Positions 1 through 5,255 of a DNA stretch of 5,255 nt are shown here, piece by piece. Location: positions 1 through 5,255 of the forward strand of contig JAHDXX010000212.1 of assembly GCA_023384025.1 (NCBI GenBank), written 5' to 3'. The stretch is from Sphingomonadaceae bacterium. Its GTDB lineage: Bacteria; Pseudomonadota; Alphaproteobacteria; Sphingomonadales; Sphingomonadaceae. Below the pieces are notes generated by a model. It had not been told where the DNA came from. It saw nothing but the letters and a program-made list of their open reading frames with translations, and did no database searches. The translations under genes and the position numbers were made by a program. Positions within the stretch are counted from its first letter, which is position 1, and each line of letters begins with the position of its first letter.

Positions 1-210
1 CATCCAGTAGGGACTGGCGTAGCCGCAGGCCTCGGCCACCGCCCATAGGAAGAACGTGTTGATCCCCGTGTAGGGAATTCCGTTGCGGCGCAGCGGGCGG
101 GTGCTGGTCGCCGACCAGGGCTTGAGCCAGGGCGCGGTGCCCGCAGCGATCTTCTCCAGGATGAGGTCGGTGATGACCTGCGCGACGTCGGGTCTGGGCT
201 TACGGGTCAT
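1..210 (-). CDS. ArdC-type antirestriction / ssDNA-binding protein, N-terminal fragment (cut by window edge)
   Basis: The first 70 codons of a gene that runs off the left edge. The protein starts MTRKPRPDVAQVITDLILEK and continues with PWLKPW, then a NGIPYTGIN segment, and ends at the edge with SPYWM. An amphipathic helix followed by PW-x-KPW and N-x-x-Y-x-GIN is the hallmark of the ArdC N-terminal domain (ArdcN, DUF1738). In ArdC of IncW plasmid pSa, this domain binds single-stranded DNA and protects incoming plasmid DNA from restriction. Full-length relatives are about 300 residues and usually carry a C-terminal zincin-like metallopeptidase domain, which cannot be checked here. The start is supported by GGAGG-like GGGAG seven bases upstream. 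It lies 82 bp downstream of the ParB-like gene on the same strand, so the two are probably co-transcribed, with a stem-loop between them. The family call is confident; protease activity is unknown. Confidence 0.87.
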   Translation of the reverse strand, partial: MTRKPRPDVAQVITDLILEKIAAGTAPWLKPWSATSTRPLRRNGIPYTGINTFFLWAVAEACGYASPYWM

Positions 211-217
211 GGGTGTA

Positions 218-222
218 CTCCC
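218..222 (-). promoter_or_regulatory. Ribosome binding site of the ArdC-type gene
   Basis: On the minus strand this reads GGGAG, seven bases before the ATG at 210. The good spacing fixes the start codon of the ArdC-type gene. No in-frame alternative with a better site was seen upstream. Confidence 0.7.
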
Positions 223-235
223 GTGTTGTTGGGGC

Positions 236-282
236 GCAAGCCATCCTCGCCCGGCGGGTCGGACAGGCGGGGATGGCAATGC
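236..282 (-). other. Intergenic stem-loop between the ParB-like and ArdC-type genes
   Basis: Bases 240-251 pair with 266-277, giving a 12-bp stem with one G-T wobble around a 14-base loop. After a small internal loop, 236-238 pair with 280-282 and extend the stem. The structure lies wholly in the 82-bp gap, after the ParB-like stop and before the ArdC ribosome site. Read in the transcription direction, no T run follows it, so it does not look like a classical intrinsic terminator. It is more likely an mRNA processing or stability element, or a partial attenuator that lowers ArdC relative to ParB. The pairing is seen directly; the function is inferred. Confidence 0.5.
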
Positions 283-292
283 TGTCGGGGGA

Positions 293-2347
293 TCAGGCGT
301 CGACGGTCTCGCGGACCTCGTCGGCGGCATCTGCAGCCTCGGGCTCAAGGGCCCCGTTCGGAGTCTCAGCTTCGCCTTCCTCGGGCGCCGCCTCCCCTGC
401 CCCGGCGTCGCCGAGCACCCGGAAGCGCATCGCTTCGGGCACCCAGGCCAGTGCTGCCTGCTTGACCTCGGGCGCGACGATGGTCTCACCGGCGAACAGC
501 TTCTCGCAGGATGCCGATAGGTCGCCCTTCTTCGCGCCCATGAAGCTTGCCGCCATGGTCGGCCCGCCCACTTCGGTGACGTGCGCGAGCAGTGTCTGCT
601 TGCTCACCCGGTCAAAGTAGTTAGCCGAGGTGGGCCGCCAGTGATTGGCGACGCTGATCTCCATCAGCGATGCCAGGTGATCATGGAGTTCGATCGGTTC
701 GGGGCCGGACTGACCGGGTTTGCGCGCCACGCCCATGCTCGCTTCGAGCGTGCGGGCAACGCACCAGGCCAGCCATGCGGCCTTGGCTTCGTCATCGAGC
801 GCGCTGAATGCGGTGAACCTTTCAACGGTACGCTCGTGTTCGGTCCAGGCGGTATCGAGCGTCTCGCGCATGTCAGCCATCAGCGTGTGCGCAGGGGACT
901 CCGGATAGCTGGCGAGGTAGAGCGAGGGTGAAGGCGCGCGGATTGTGGTGCCGAGCGCCTGTGCGCCGTAGGTCAGCCCGGCATCGGCAATCGCGAAGAT
1001 CATGTAGTCGAGCGCGATCGCCGGGTTGGCTGCGAGATTGACCGAGAGGATGTCGCGACGCTGCACGGCAAGCTCCTCGACCAGCTTCTGCGACAGCGGC
1101 TTGGGCGCCGATCCGGCATCGCCGATTCCGTCAGGCGCACTGCCCTCGACAGTGGCATCGCTGCCACGCGCCTTGCGCTTTTCGAGTGGCTTGTCGCTGT
1201 AGAGACCGTGGGCAATGGCGGGTTCACCGTTCTCACGCACGATGACGAAGCAACCGAGGTTGGCCTTCATCTCCTCGGGGATCACCGGGGGTTTGTCGTG
1301 GAGAGCATCGTACGCCTCTGTCGCGGCTTCCCAGCGTGCCTGGAAGTCGGCAACTGCAGCCTCGTCGTCTTCGTTGAGGCCGTCGCTTTCCGCTTCGAGC
1401 GCGGAGATCGTCTCGAGCAGGCGGTCGGCTTCGGCCTGTTCCTCGTCGGTGAGCGGTGCGGGTTCGAGATGGACCTGATGGAGGTCCTCGGTTGCCGCGT
1501 AGGGCACGCGGCTTTCGAGCACCGGGCGCACCCAGGCATATCCCGAAGTCGCGGCGACCTCGGTGGCAAAGGTCTGGAGCTTCTCGCCGGCGATGCGCTG
1601 GGCGATTTCGGCATCGATCCAGGTCTCGTTCGAGTCCTCGGTGAAGAGGTCGCGTTCGATCCGCCCGCCGGCCGCGAGGTATTCGGCTTCGCCAGCCAGC
1701 CTTGCCATCGGCGAGGACGAACGCACCGCGCTGTGGCTGATCATGCGCCGGATCGAGTCGGGCTGGTTACCCTGCCAGGAATCGGCCAGTTCGTTCCACA
1801 CCATCATCTGGCGCTCGTGATTGGGCGTGGTGGCGTAGGCCTTGGCGACATCGAGCGTGATCTGGCCTTCCTCGAGCGCGGCGAAGATCGGATCGGCCAG
1901 GTCGGCCAGGCGCAAGCGGCCCTCGATGAACCGGCGGGTGCGGCCGAACCGCTTGGCGATCGCATCGAGGTCGCTGCCCTCATTGACGAAGTGCTTGTAG
2001 GCGCGGATCTCGTCGGTCGGCGTCATGTCGAGGCGGATGACGTTCTCGATCAGCGAAAGTTCGGATTGCTCGGCGCTGTCGGTGTCGATGACCTTGCACG
2101 GCACTTCGTGGGACTTGGCCACTTTGCCCGCTTCAAGCAGCGCGTTGAGCGCGCGCAGGCGTCGCCCGCCGGCGGTCACATCGAAGAACCCGCGCCTTTT
2201 GGCGGGCACCACGATCAGGTTCTGCAGGAGGCCCTTGGCCTCGATATTGGCGGCAAGCTCCTCGATGAAGAGGTTGCTGTCATTCTTGCGGACATTGGCC
2301 TCGGACAAGCGCAGCTTGCCGAGCGGGATCATCTGGATATCGTTCAC
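293..2347 (-). CDS. Large ParB/RepB/Spo0J-like protein (about 684 aa)
   Basis: A ParB-superfamily protein. ParB proteins bind DNA and act as CTP-dependent clamps in segregation; some plasmid relatives act instead as nucleases or regulators. Numbered from the chosen GTG start, the N-terminal ParB fold covers about residues 5-110. It contains GGRRLRAL (60-67), the C-box-like nucleotide-binding motif, and ENVIRLDMTP (101-110). A helix-turn-helix follows at about 125-150 (DLDAIAKRFGRTRRFIEGR). A glutamate-rich, probably coiled-coil stretch lies near 300-345. The C-terminal half carries AANPAIALDY (about 440) and WRPTSANYFDRVSK (about 568), then WVPE (about 635). These are shared, as I recall, by the long ParB-like proteins of alphaproteobacterial plasmids. 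The tail is very acidic. At about 684 residues it is twice the length of a chromosomal ParB (about 300), and no ParA gene is adjacent, so classical partition is doubtful. The start was chosen as GTG at 2347 because AGGAG lies seven bases upstream; ATG at 2362 (5 codons longer) and ATG at 2401 are possible but lack a good ribosome site. Confidence 0.9.
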   Translation of the reverse strand: MNDIQMIPLGKLRLSEANVRKNDSNLFIEELAANIEAKGLLQNLIVVPAKRRGFFDVTAGGRRLRALNALLEAGKVAKSHEVPCKVIDTDSAEQSELSLIENVIRLDMTPTDEIRAYKHFVNEGSDLDAIAKRFGRTRRFIEGRLRLADLADPIFAALEEGQITLDVAKAYATTPNHERQMMVWNELADSWQGNQPDSIRRMISHSAVRSSSPMARLAGEAEYLAAGGRIERDLFTEDSNETWIDAEIAQRIAGEKLQTFATEVAATSGYAWVRPVLESRVPYAATEDLHQVHLEPAPLTDEEQAEADRLLETISALEAESDGLNEDDEAAVADFQARWEAATEAYDALHDKPPVIPEEMKANLGCFVIVRENGEPAIAHGLYSDKPLEKRKARGSDATVEGSAPDGIGDAGSAPKPLSQKLVEELAVQRRDILSVNLAANPAIALDYMIFAIADAGLTYGAQALGTTIRAPSPSLYLASYPESPAHTLMADMRETLDTAWTEHERTVERFTAFSALDDEAKAAWLAWCVARTLEASMGVARKPGQSGPEPIELHDHLASLMEISVANHWRPTSANYFDRVSKQTLLAHVTEVGGPTMAASFMGAKKGDLSASCEKLFAGETIVAPEVKQAALAWVPEAMRFRVLGDAGAGEAAPEEGEAETPNGALEPEAADAADEVRETVDA

Positions 2348-2354
2348 GGGAGGG

Positions 2355-2359
2355 CTCCT
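2355..2359 (-). promoter_or_regulatory. Ribosome binding site deciding the ParB-like start
   Basis: AGGAG on the minus strand, seven bases before GTG at 2345-2347. It lies inside the possible longer reading frame, directly after the ATG at 2360-2362. That ATG is preceded only by a pyrimidine-mixed stretch with no purine-rich site, so the GTG is the better start. Confidence 0.65.
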
Positions 2360-2376
2360 CATGGCCGGAATGGATC

Positions 2377-2390
2377 GAGCCGAACGGCTC
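2377..2390. repeat. 14-bp inverted repeat in the leader of the ParB-like gene
   Basis: GAGCCG and CGGCTC flank two A bases, giving an interrupted palindrome 30 bp upstream of the ParB-like GTG. It could be an operator, possibly bound by the ParB-like protein itself, or a small hairpin in the leader RNA. It occurs next to a G-rich minus-strand run (2393-2412). The symmetry is seen directly; any role is a guess, since short GC-rich palindromes are common in this base composition. Confidence 0.35.
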
Positions 2391-2459
2391 AACCCCTCCA
2401 ATCCCCCTCCCCTTTCGACACTTCAGGAACGGATTGAGGCTACGAGACACACAATCTTG

Positions 2460-2488
2460 TTGCGTTTATTTCGAATATTCGCTATAGA
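2460..2488 (+). promoter_or_regulatory. Probable promoter of the toxin-antitoxin operon
   Basis: TTGCGT (2460-2465) and TATAGA (2483-2488) are separated by 17 bp in the only strongly AT-rich stretch of the window; about two thirds of bases 2461-2490 are A or T. The hexamers match the sigma-70 consensus at 3 of 6 and 4 of 6 positions, so the match is moderate. Transcription would start near 2495, giving a leader of about 20 bases that contains the ribosome site at 2502-2506. A palindrome lies in the spacer. Confidence 0.5.
2472..2481. promoter_or_regulatory. Perfect 10-bp palindrome CGAATATTCG, candidate operator
   Basis: A self-complementary decamer lies between the proposed -35 and -10 elements. 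A dimeric protein bound here would block RNA polymerase. The obvious candidate is the antitoxin encoded 33 bp downstream, since type II antitoxins commonly repress their own operons. The palindrome and its position are seen; the binding partner is inferred. Confidence 0.45.
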
Positions 2489-2501
2489 TTTGGCACCTGC
2501 C

Positions 2502-2506
2502 GGAGA
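2502..2506 (+). promoter_or_regulatory. Ribosome binding site of the antitoxin gene
   Basis: GGAGA, seven bases before ATG at 2514. It decides the start: the same frame is open back to 2025, but that upstream part is antisense to the ParB-like gene and has no comparable site. Confidence 0.75.
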
Positions 2507-2513
2507 GAACCCA

Positions 2514-2972
2514 ATGACATTGCCAGCCAATGCCTTGCCCTTTGGCAACAGGCTGCCTTCTGCCGACGATCGGCAAATCGCCAACCAGCTTCGCCGTATT
2601 CTTGCAGCGCAAAAGGCGGGCGAGGCAAAGCTGCGTGTACCTGATCCGAAAACGAAGAAGCCGGTTGAAATTACTCTCACACCGGCGATGTCGGACCTGT
2701 TCCTCGAACTGTTGCGCCACATCGGCAGCGGTGATGCGGTTACACTCGTGCCCATCCAGCAGATGCTGACAACCCAGCAGGCTGCGGACCTGCTCAACAT
2801 CTCGCGTCCTTACCTTATCAAGCTGCTTGAGAAGGAGGAAATTCCGCACAGTATGGTCGGACGGCATCGGCGGATCAGGGCAGAGGACGTATTTGCCTAC
2901 AAGGCGGCGCGGGACAAGGACCGCTCCGATGCGATGGATGAGTTGATCGCGAACGACGCGGACCTCTATTGA
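2514..2972 (+). CDS. Excisionase-like helix-turn-helix protein, probable antitoxin of the PIN toxin
   Basis: A 152-residue cytoplasmic DNA-binding protein. Residues 85-130 form an excisionase/MerR-type helix-turn-helix (HTH_17): LTTQQAADLLNISRPYLIKL is the recognition unit, followed by a wing with GRHRRIRAEDVFAY. The N-terminal 80 residues contain a Gln/Arg-rich helix (18-40) and a VEITLTPAMSDLFLELL segment, perhaps for dimerisation. The C-terminus, after residue 131, is charged and helical and ends in ANDADLY; in such pairs this part often contacts the toxin. It lies 12 bp before a PIN-domain gene on the same strand, which makes an antitoxin role much likelier than excisionase; no recombinase is present. 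The arrangement resembles the excisionase-like/PIN pair VapB50-VapC50 of Mycobacterium tuberculosis. It probably represses its own promoter through the palindrome upstream. The fold is confident, the antitoxin role fairly so. Confidence 0.85.
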   Translation: MTLPANALPFGNRLPSADDRQIANQLRRILAAQKAGEAKLRVPDPKTKKPVEITLTPAMSDLFLELLRHIGSGDAVTLVPIQQMLTTQQAADLLNISRPYLIKLLEKEEIPHSMVGRHRRIRAEDVFAYKAARDKDRSDAMDELIANDADLY

Positions 2973-2984
2973 TCGAAACTATCC

Positions 2985-3575
2985 ATGTTCGCCAATCGAT
3001 ACACGGCGCTAGTCGATGCATGCTCGCTTGTCAGCGCACCTCGTCGCGATCTGCTACTCACCCTGGCGGAAGCCGAATTCTTTCGAGTGCGTTGGTCATC
3101 GAAGATTCTGGGCGAGACCGAAGGCGCGCTGGAAAAGATCTTCCTTGATCGCGGGATGGAGGATGCCAAGGATCGTGCGCGACGCGCGGTTGGAGCCATG
3201 GAAAGGGCGTTCCCAGAGGCGCTGGTCAAACTACGCGGTCCGACCGCTGCATTAACTCTGGGCTTACCGGACCCCAATGACGAACACGTCCTTGCCGCAG
3301 CAGTTCAGACGCAAGCGCAGGCATTGGTCACAGAGAATATCGACGACTTCCCGGACGAAATTCTCGCGCCGTTGAGCATCGAAGCGCGAACTGCGGACGA
3401 TTTCATCGCCGACACCATCGCGCTCGACGAGGGGAAAGCGATAGCGGCTATCCGAACGCTGCGAGCGCGTCTGAAACGTCCTGAATTGTCGGCTGAGGAC
3501 TACGTGAGGTCACTTGAAGCGCATGGCTTGTTCGTGACAGCCTCGATCCTGAACGCTCATGTGGAGTCCATCTGA
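2985..3575 (+). CDS. PIN-domain ribonuclease, probable VapC-type toxin
   Basis: A 196-residue PIN-fold protein of the PIN_3 / VapC50-like type. These toxins are Mg-dependent endoribonucleases that usually cut tRNA or rRNA. Candidate acidic active-site residues are D11 (in LVDACSL), E44 (in KILGETEG), D96 and D99 (in LPDPNDEHVLAAA) and D120/D121 (in TENIDDFP); all positions needed for activity appear present. Residues beyond about 125 form the helical C-terminal extension of the longer PIN_3 toxins, explaining a length greater than the usual 130-residue VapC. ATG 2985 is the first start after the antitoxin stop in that frame. No clear ribosome site precedes it, so translation is probably coupled to the antitoxin across the 12-bp gap. 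The two genes share a reading frame, separated by one TGA. The gene ends 27 bp from the convergent SNO gene. The specific RNA target is unknown. Confidence 0.87.
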   Translation: MFANRYTALVDACSLVSAPRRDLLLTLAEAEFFRVRWSSKILGETEGALEKIFLDRGMEDAKDRARRAVGAMERAFPEALVKLRGPTAALTLGLPDPNDEHVLAAAVQTQAQALVTENIDDFPDEILAPLSIEARTADDFIADTIALDEGKAIAAIRTLRARLKRPELSAEDYVRSLEAHGLFVTASILNAHVESI

Positions 3576-3602
3576 TTGCGCACCGGTCTGGCCGGATGGC
3601 AG

Positions 3603-5255
3603 TCACTCGACAACCGCCGCCAGCACCGCCTCCGCTTTCTCGATCGGCACAAACACACGTGTCTTGTACGAGATGATCTCGGTGAAGCAGCCCATGGCCT
3701 TGAGCCCGGCGATCCTTCCGGGATCGACACCTGCGATCTCGATCCGCCGCGCGCCGTTCACGCGTGAGGTGCGGATGGTGAAATTCTTCGGGTGCGGTGC
3801 CTTCCATGTGCCGCCGCCAAGGATAGCCTGGACGATCTTGCCGGGATCGATCTGAGCCTTGCGAGAAACCCCGAGCCGCTCGAGCGTCGCATCGACGAAC
3901 AGGTCGTGGACGTGGCGGCCGAGCCAGGAGGCGCCGCTCTGATCGACGATGCGGTTGACTGTAAGGTCTTCCTTGGGAAGCGCGCCCCAGATCGGCAGCA
4001 GCAGACCGGTCGCGAGATAGACCGTCTCGGTGACCAGCTGGTTCTCGTCGGCGGCATATTCGTCCTGCCAGCGCGCCTCGAAGTCGTTTTGGGCAATATC
4101 TTCCCACGCGGATTCGGCGAGGCGTTCCGCAAGGATATATTCGCTGCGCAAGGGACGCACGAGCTCATACCGGCGGATGTAGTTACCTTCGTCGTCCATG
4201 TGCGAGGGTGCGGGAACGCACAGCGCGACCTTGGCCGATCGGGTGTTGTGCAGGAACCGCGGTTTGTCGTGGTGCGCCGCCATCGCCATGACGCGTTCGA
4301 GCGAGGTGAGCCTGCGGCGCTGGGTGAGCGAGAACTCGAGCAGGTGCGAAGTCGCCCCGGTCACCGGATCGGTACGGATCACCGTGTCGGACAGGACTTC
4401 GCAGGCCTCCACCGCGATGGTCTCGACCCCGATGTCGAACGTGCCGGCTTCGCGGGCGGCGGCGACCCGGGTTTCGACGAGCGTGAGGAACTCGTCGAAG
4501 ATTGCATTCTGCACTGCGATCTTCATCGCCAGGATGCGGTTAAGCCAGCGCTGGATCGGCGGCAGGTTTTCGCTGAGAACGCCGTCACGGTCGGTCAGTT
4601 CAAGACCGCTGATTGTCTCAAACTCCTGCAGGCTGGTGCTCTTGAGCTTGCCGGTGGCAAGCAGACCGTACCAGTCATGCAAGGCGTGTTTGGCGTAGAT
4701 GCTCTCAAGATTGTCGGCAGCATCGAACATGCCCTGCCCCCCGGTCTGTCGCTGACCGCGCGTGAGCGCGCCCAGCGCGTCGAGGCGGCGAGCGATGGTG
4801 CTGGTAAACCGCGCCTCGCCCTTGCAGTCGGTGGTGACCGGACGGAACAGCGGCGGACAGGCCTGATGAGTGCGGTGCGTGCGCCCAAGGCCCTGGATCG
4901 CCCGGTCTGCGCGCCATCCCGGTTCAAGCAGGAAGTGGACACGGCGCTGCTGGTTCTTGACGTCTAGGCTGGCATGGTAACTGCGTCCGGTACCGCCAGC
5001 GTCGGAGAACACGAGAATACGCTTGGCCCCGGTCATGAACGCGCTGGTCTCGGCGAGGTTGGTGCGAGGCGAACGGCTTTCGAGCCGCTGCTGACCCGCG
5101 CCGTCGCGAACCAGGCGTTTGCTACGCCCGGTTACTTCGGCCACCGCCGTGACGCCGTAGTGTTCGAGCAAGGCATCGAGCGCGGTCGGGATCGGCGGCA
5201 TGGCGCAGATATATTCGAGCAGCTCGTCGCGTTTGGCCTCAGCCTCGGGATTGAT
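3603..5255 (-). CDS. Strawberry-notch (SNO) family helicase, C-terminal part (start beyond right edge)
   Basis: 550 codons of a longer gene. The frame is open to the window edge, so the ATG at 5201 is probably internal. Numbered from the edge, residues 67-131 are the second RecA-like lobe of a superfamily 2 helicase: FSDAGGTGRSYHAS (83-96, motif V region) and QGLGRTHRTHQ (121-131, motif VI with arginine fingers). Next comes the family-typical block containing RPVTTD, STIARRLDALGALTRGQRQT and an NLESIYA segment. The remaining 370 residues match the SNO helicase C-terminal domain as I know it and end in a compact domain with KTRVFVPIEKAEAVLAAV. Bacterial members are very large (often over 1300 residues), with a DEAD-like lobe and often a DNA methyltransferase domain in front; those parts are not visible. 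The likely role is ATP-driven DNA or nucleoprotein remodelling on a mobile element, perhaps antirestriction. Upstream of the ParB-like and ArdC genes on the same strand. Confidence 0.9.
   Translation of the reverse strand: MNPEAEAKRDELLEYICAMPPIPTALDALLEHYGVTAVAEVTGRSKRLVRDGAGQQRLESRSPRTNLAETSAFMTGAKRILVFSDAGGTGRSYHASLDVKNQQRRVHFLLEPGWRADRAIQGLGRTHRTHQACPPLFRPVTTDCKGEARFTSTIARRLDALGALTRGQRQTGGQGMFDAADNLESIYAKHALHDWYGLLATGKLKSTSLQEFETISGLELTDRDGVLSENLPPIQRWLNRILAMKIAVQNAIFDEFLTLVETRVAAAREAGTFDIGVETIAVEACEVLSDTVIRTDPVTGATSHLLEFSLTQRRRLTSLERVMAMAAHHDKPRFLHNTRSAKVALCVPAPSHMDDEGNYIRRYELVRPLRSEYILAERLAESAWEDIAQNDFEARWQDEYAADENQLVTETVYLATGLLLPIWGALPKEDLTVNRIVDQSGASWLGRHVHDLFVDATLERLGVSRKAQIDPGKIVQAILGGGTWKAPHPKNFTIRTSRVNGARRIEIAGVDPGRIAGLKAMGCFTEIISYKTRVFVPIEKAEAVLAAVVE

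Noticed and set aside
83..620. Several overlapping plus-strand open frames near the left edge
   Set aside because: They lie opposite the ArdC and ParB-like coding regions and the hairpin gap; their Arg/Ser/Ala-rich translations have no recognisable motif.
1891..1910. Short tandem repeat around tcggccagg
   Set aside because: It encodes a Leu-Ala-Asp doublet just after the helix-turn-helix and is explained by the protein sequence.
1208..2437. Long plus-strand open frame of 409 codons opposite the ParB-like gene
   Set aside because: It is the antisense shadow of a well-recognised ParB-family gene in GC-rich DNA; the product is low-complexity and shows no family signature or ribosome site.
2025..2513. 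N-terminal extension of the antitoxin reading frame by 163 codons
   Set aside because: This part is antisense to the ParB-like gene, crosses the promoter region and has no ribosome site; ATG 2514 has GGAGA at the right distance.
2514..2972. Reading the helix-turn-helix gene as a true excisionase of an integrase system
   Set aside because: There is no integrase or attachment site in the window, and the gene directly precedes a PIN toxin gene, which fits an antitoxin better.
1290..4272. Exact 12-base repeat ggtttgtcgtgg at 1290-1301 and 4261-4272, encoding HDKP in both the ParB-like and SNO proteins
   Set aside because: A shared 12-mer is expected about once by chance in a window this size, and the flanking residues differ.
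3792..4967. Plus-strand open frame of 391 codons opposite the SNO gene
   Set aside because: Antisense shadow of the SNO helicase; the opposite strand carries clear helicase motifs and this frame carries none.

Overview
The window looks like accessory DNA, a plasmid or integrative and conjugative element, from a GC-rich alphaproteobacterium. The gene set and the protein wording resemble Sphingomonadales such as Novosphingobium, Sphingobium or Erythrobacter. That placement is recognition from memory, not a database result. Coding density is high, and the only AT-rich stretch is a short promoter-like region near 2461-2490.

Layout: three genes lie on the minus strand and form the element's backbone. 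Read in their own direction, from right to left, they are: the C-terminal 550 residues of a strawberry-notch (SNO) type helicase (3603-5255, start beyond the right edge); a large ParB/RepB/Spo0J-like protein of about 684 residues (293-2347); and the first 70 residues of an ArdC-type antirestriction/ssDNA-binding protein (1-210, rest beyond the left edge). A two-gene plus-strand cassette sits between the SNO and ParB genes. It encodes an excisionase-like helix-turn-helix antitoxin (2514-2972) and a PIN-domain ribonuclease toxin (2985-3575), and resembles a VapB50/VapC50-type toxin-antitoxin pair. It has its own AT-rich promoter, with a perfect 10-bp palindrome between the -35 and -10 elements that may be the autoregulatory operator.

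Working together (inference): ArdC-type proteins, SNO-type helicases and ParB-like proteins recur together on conjugative elements and phages. They are thought to protect or establish incoming DNA. The toxin-antitoxin cassette would add post-segregational stabilisation or an abortive response. Its GC content looks somewhat lower than its neighbours and its orientation is opposite, which suggests it was inserted into an older SNO-ParB-ArdC backbone.

No tRNA, rRNA, CRISPR array, insertion sequence or origin was seen. No stretch longer than 300 bases lacks a gene; the longest gap is the 166-bp divergent region 2348-2513.
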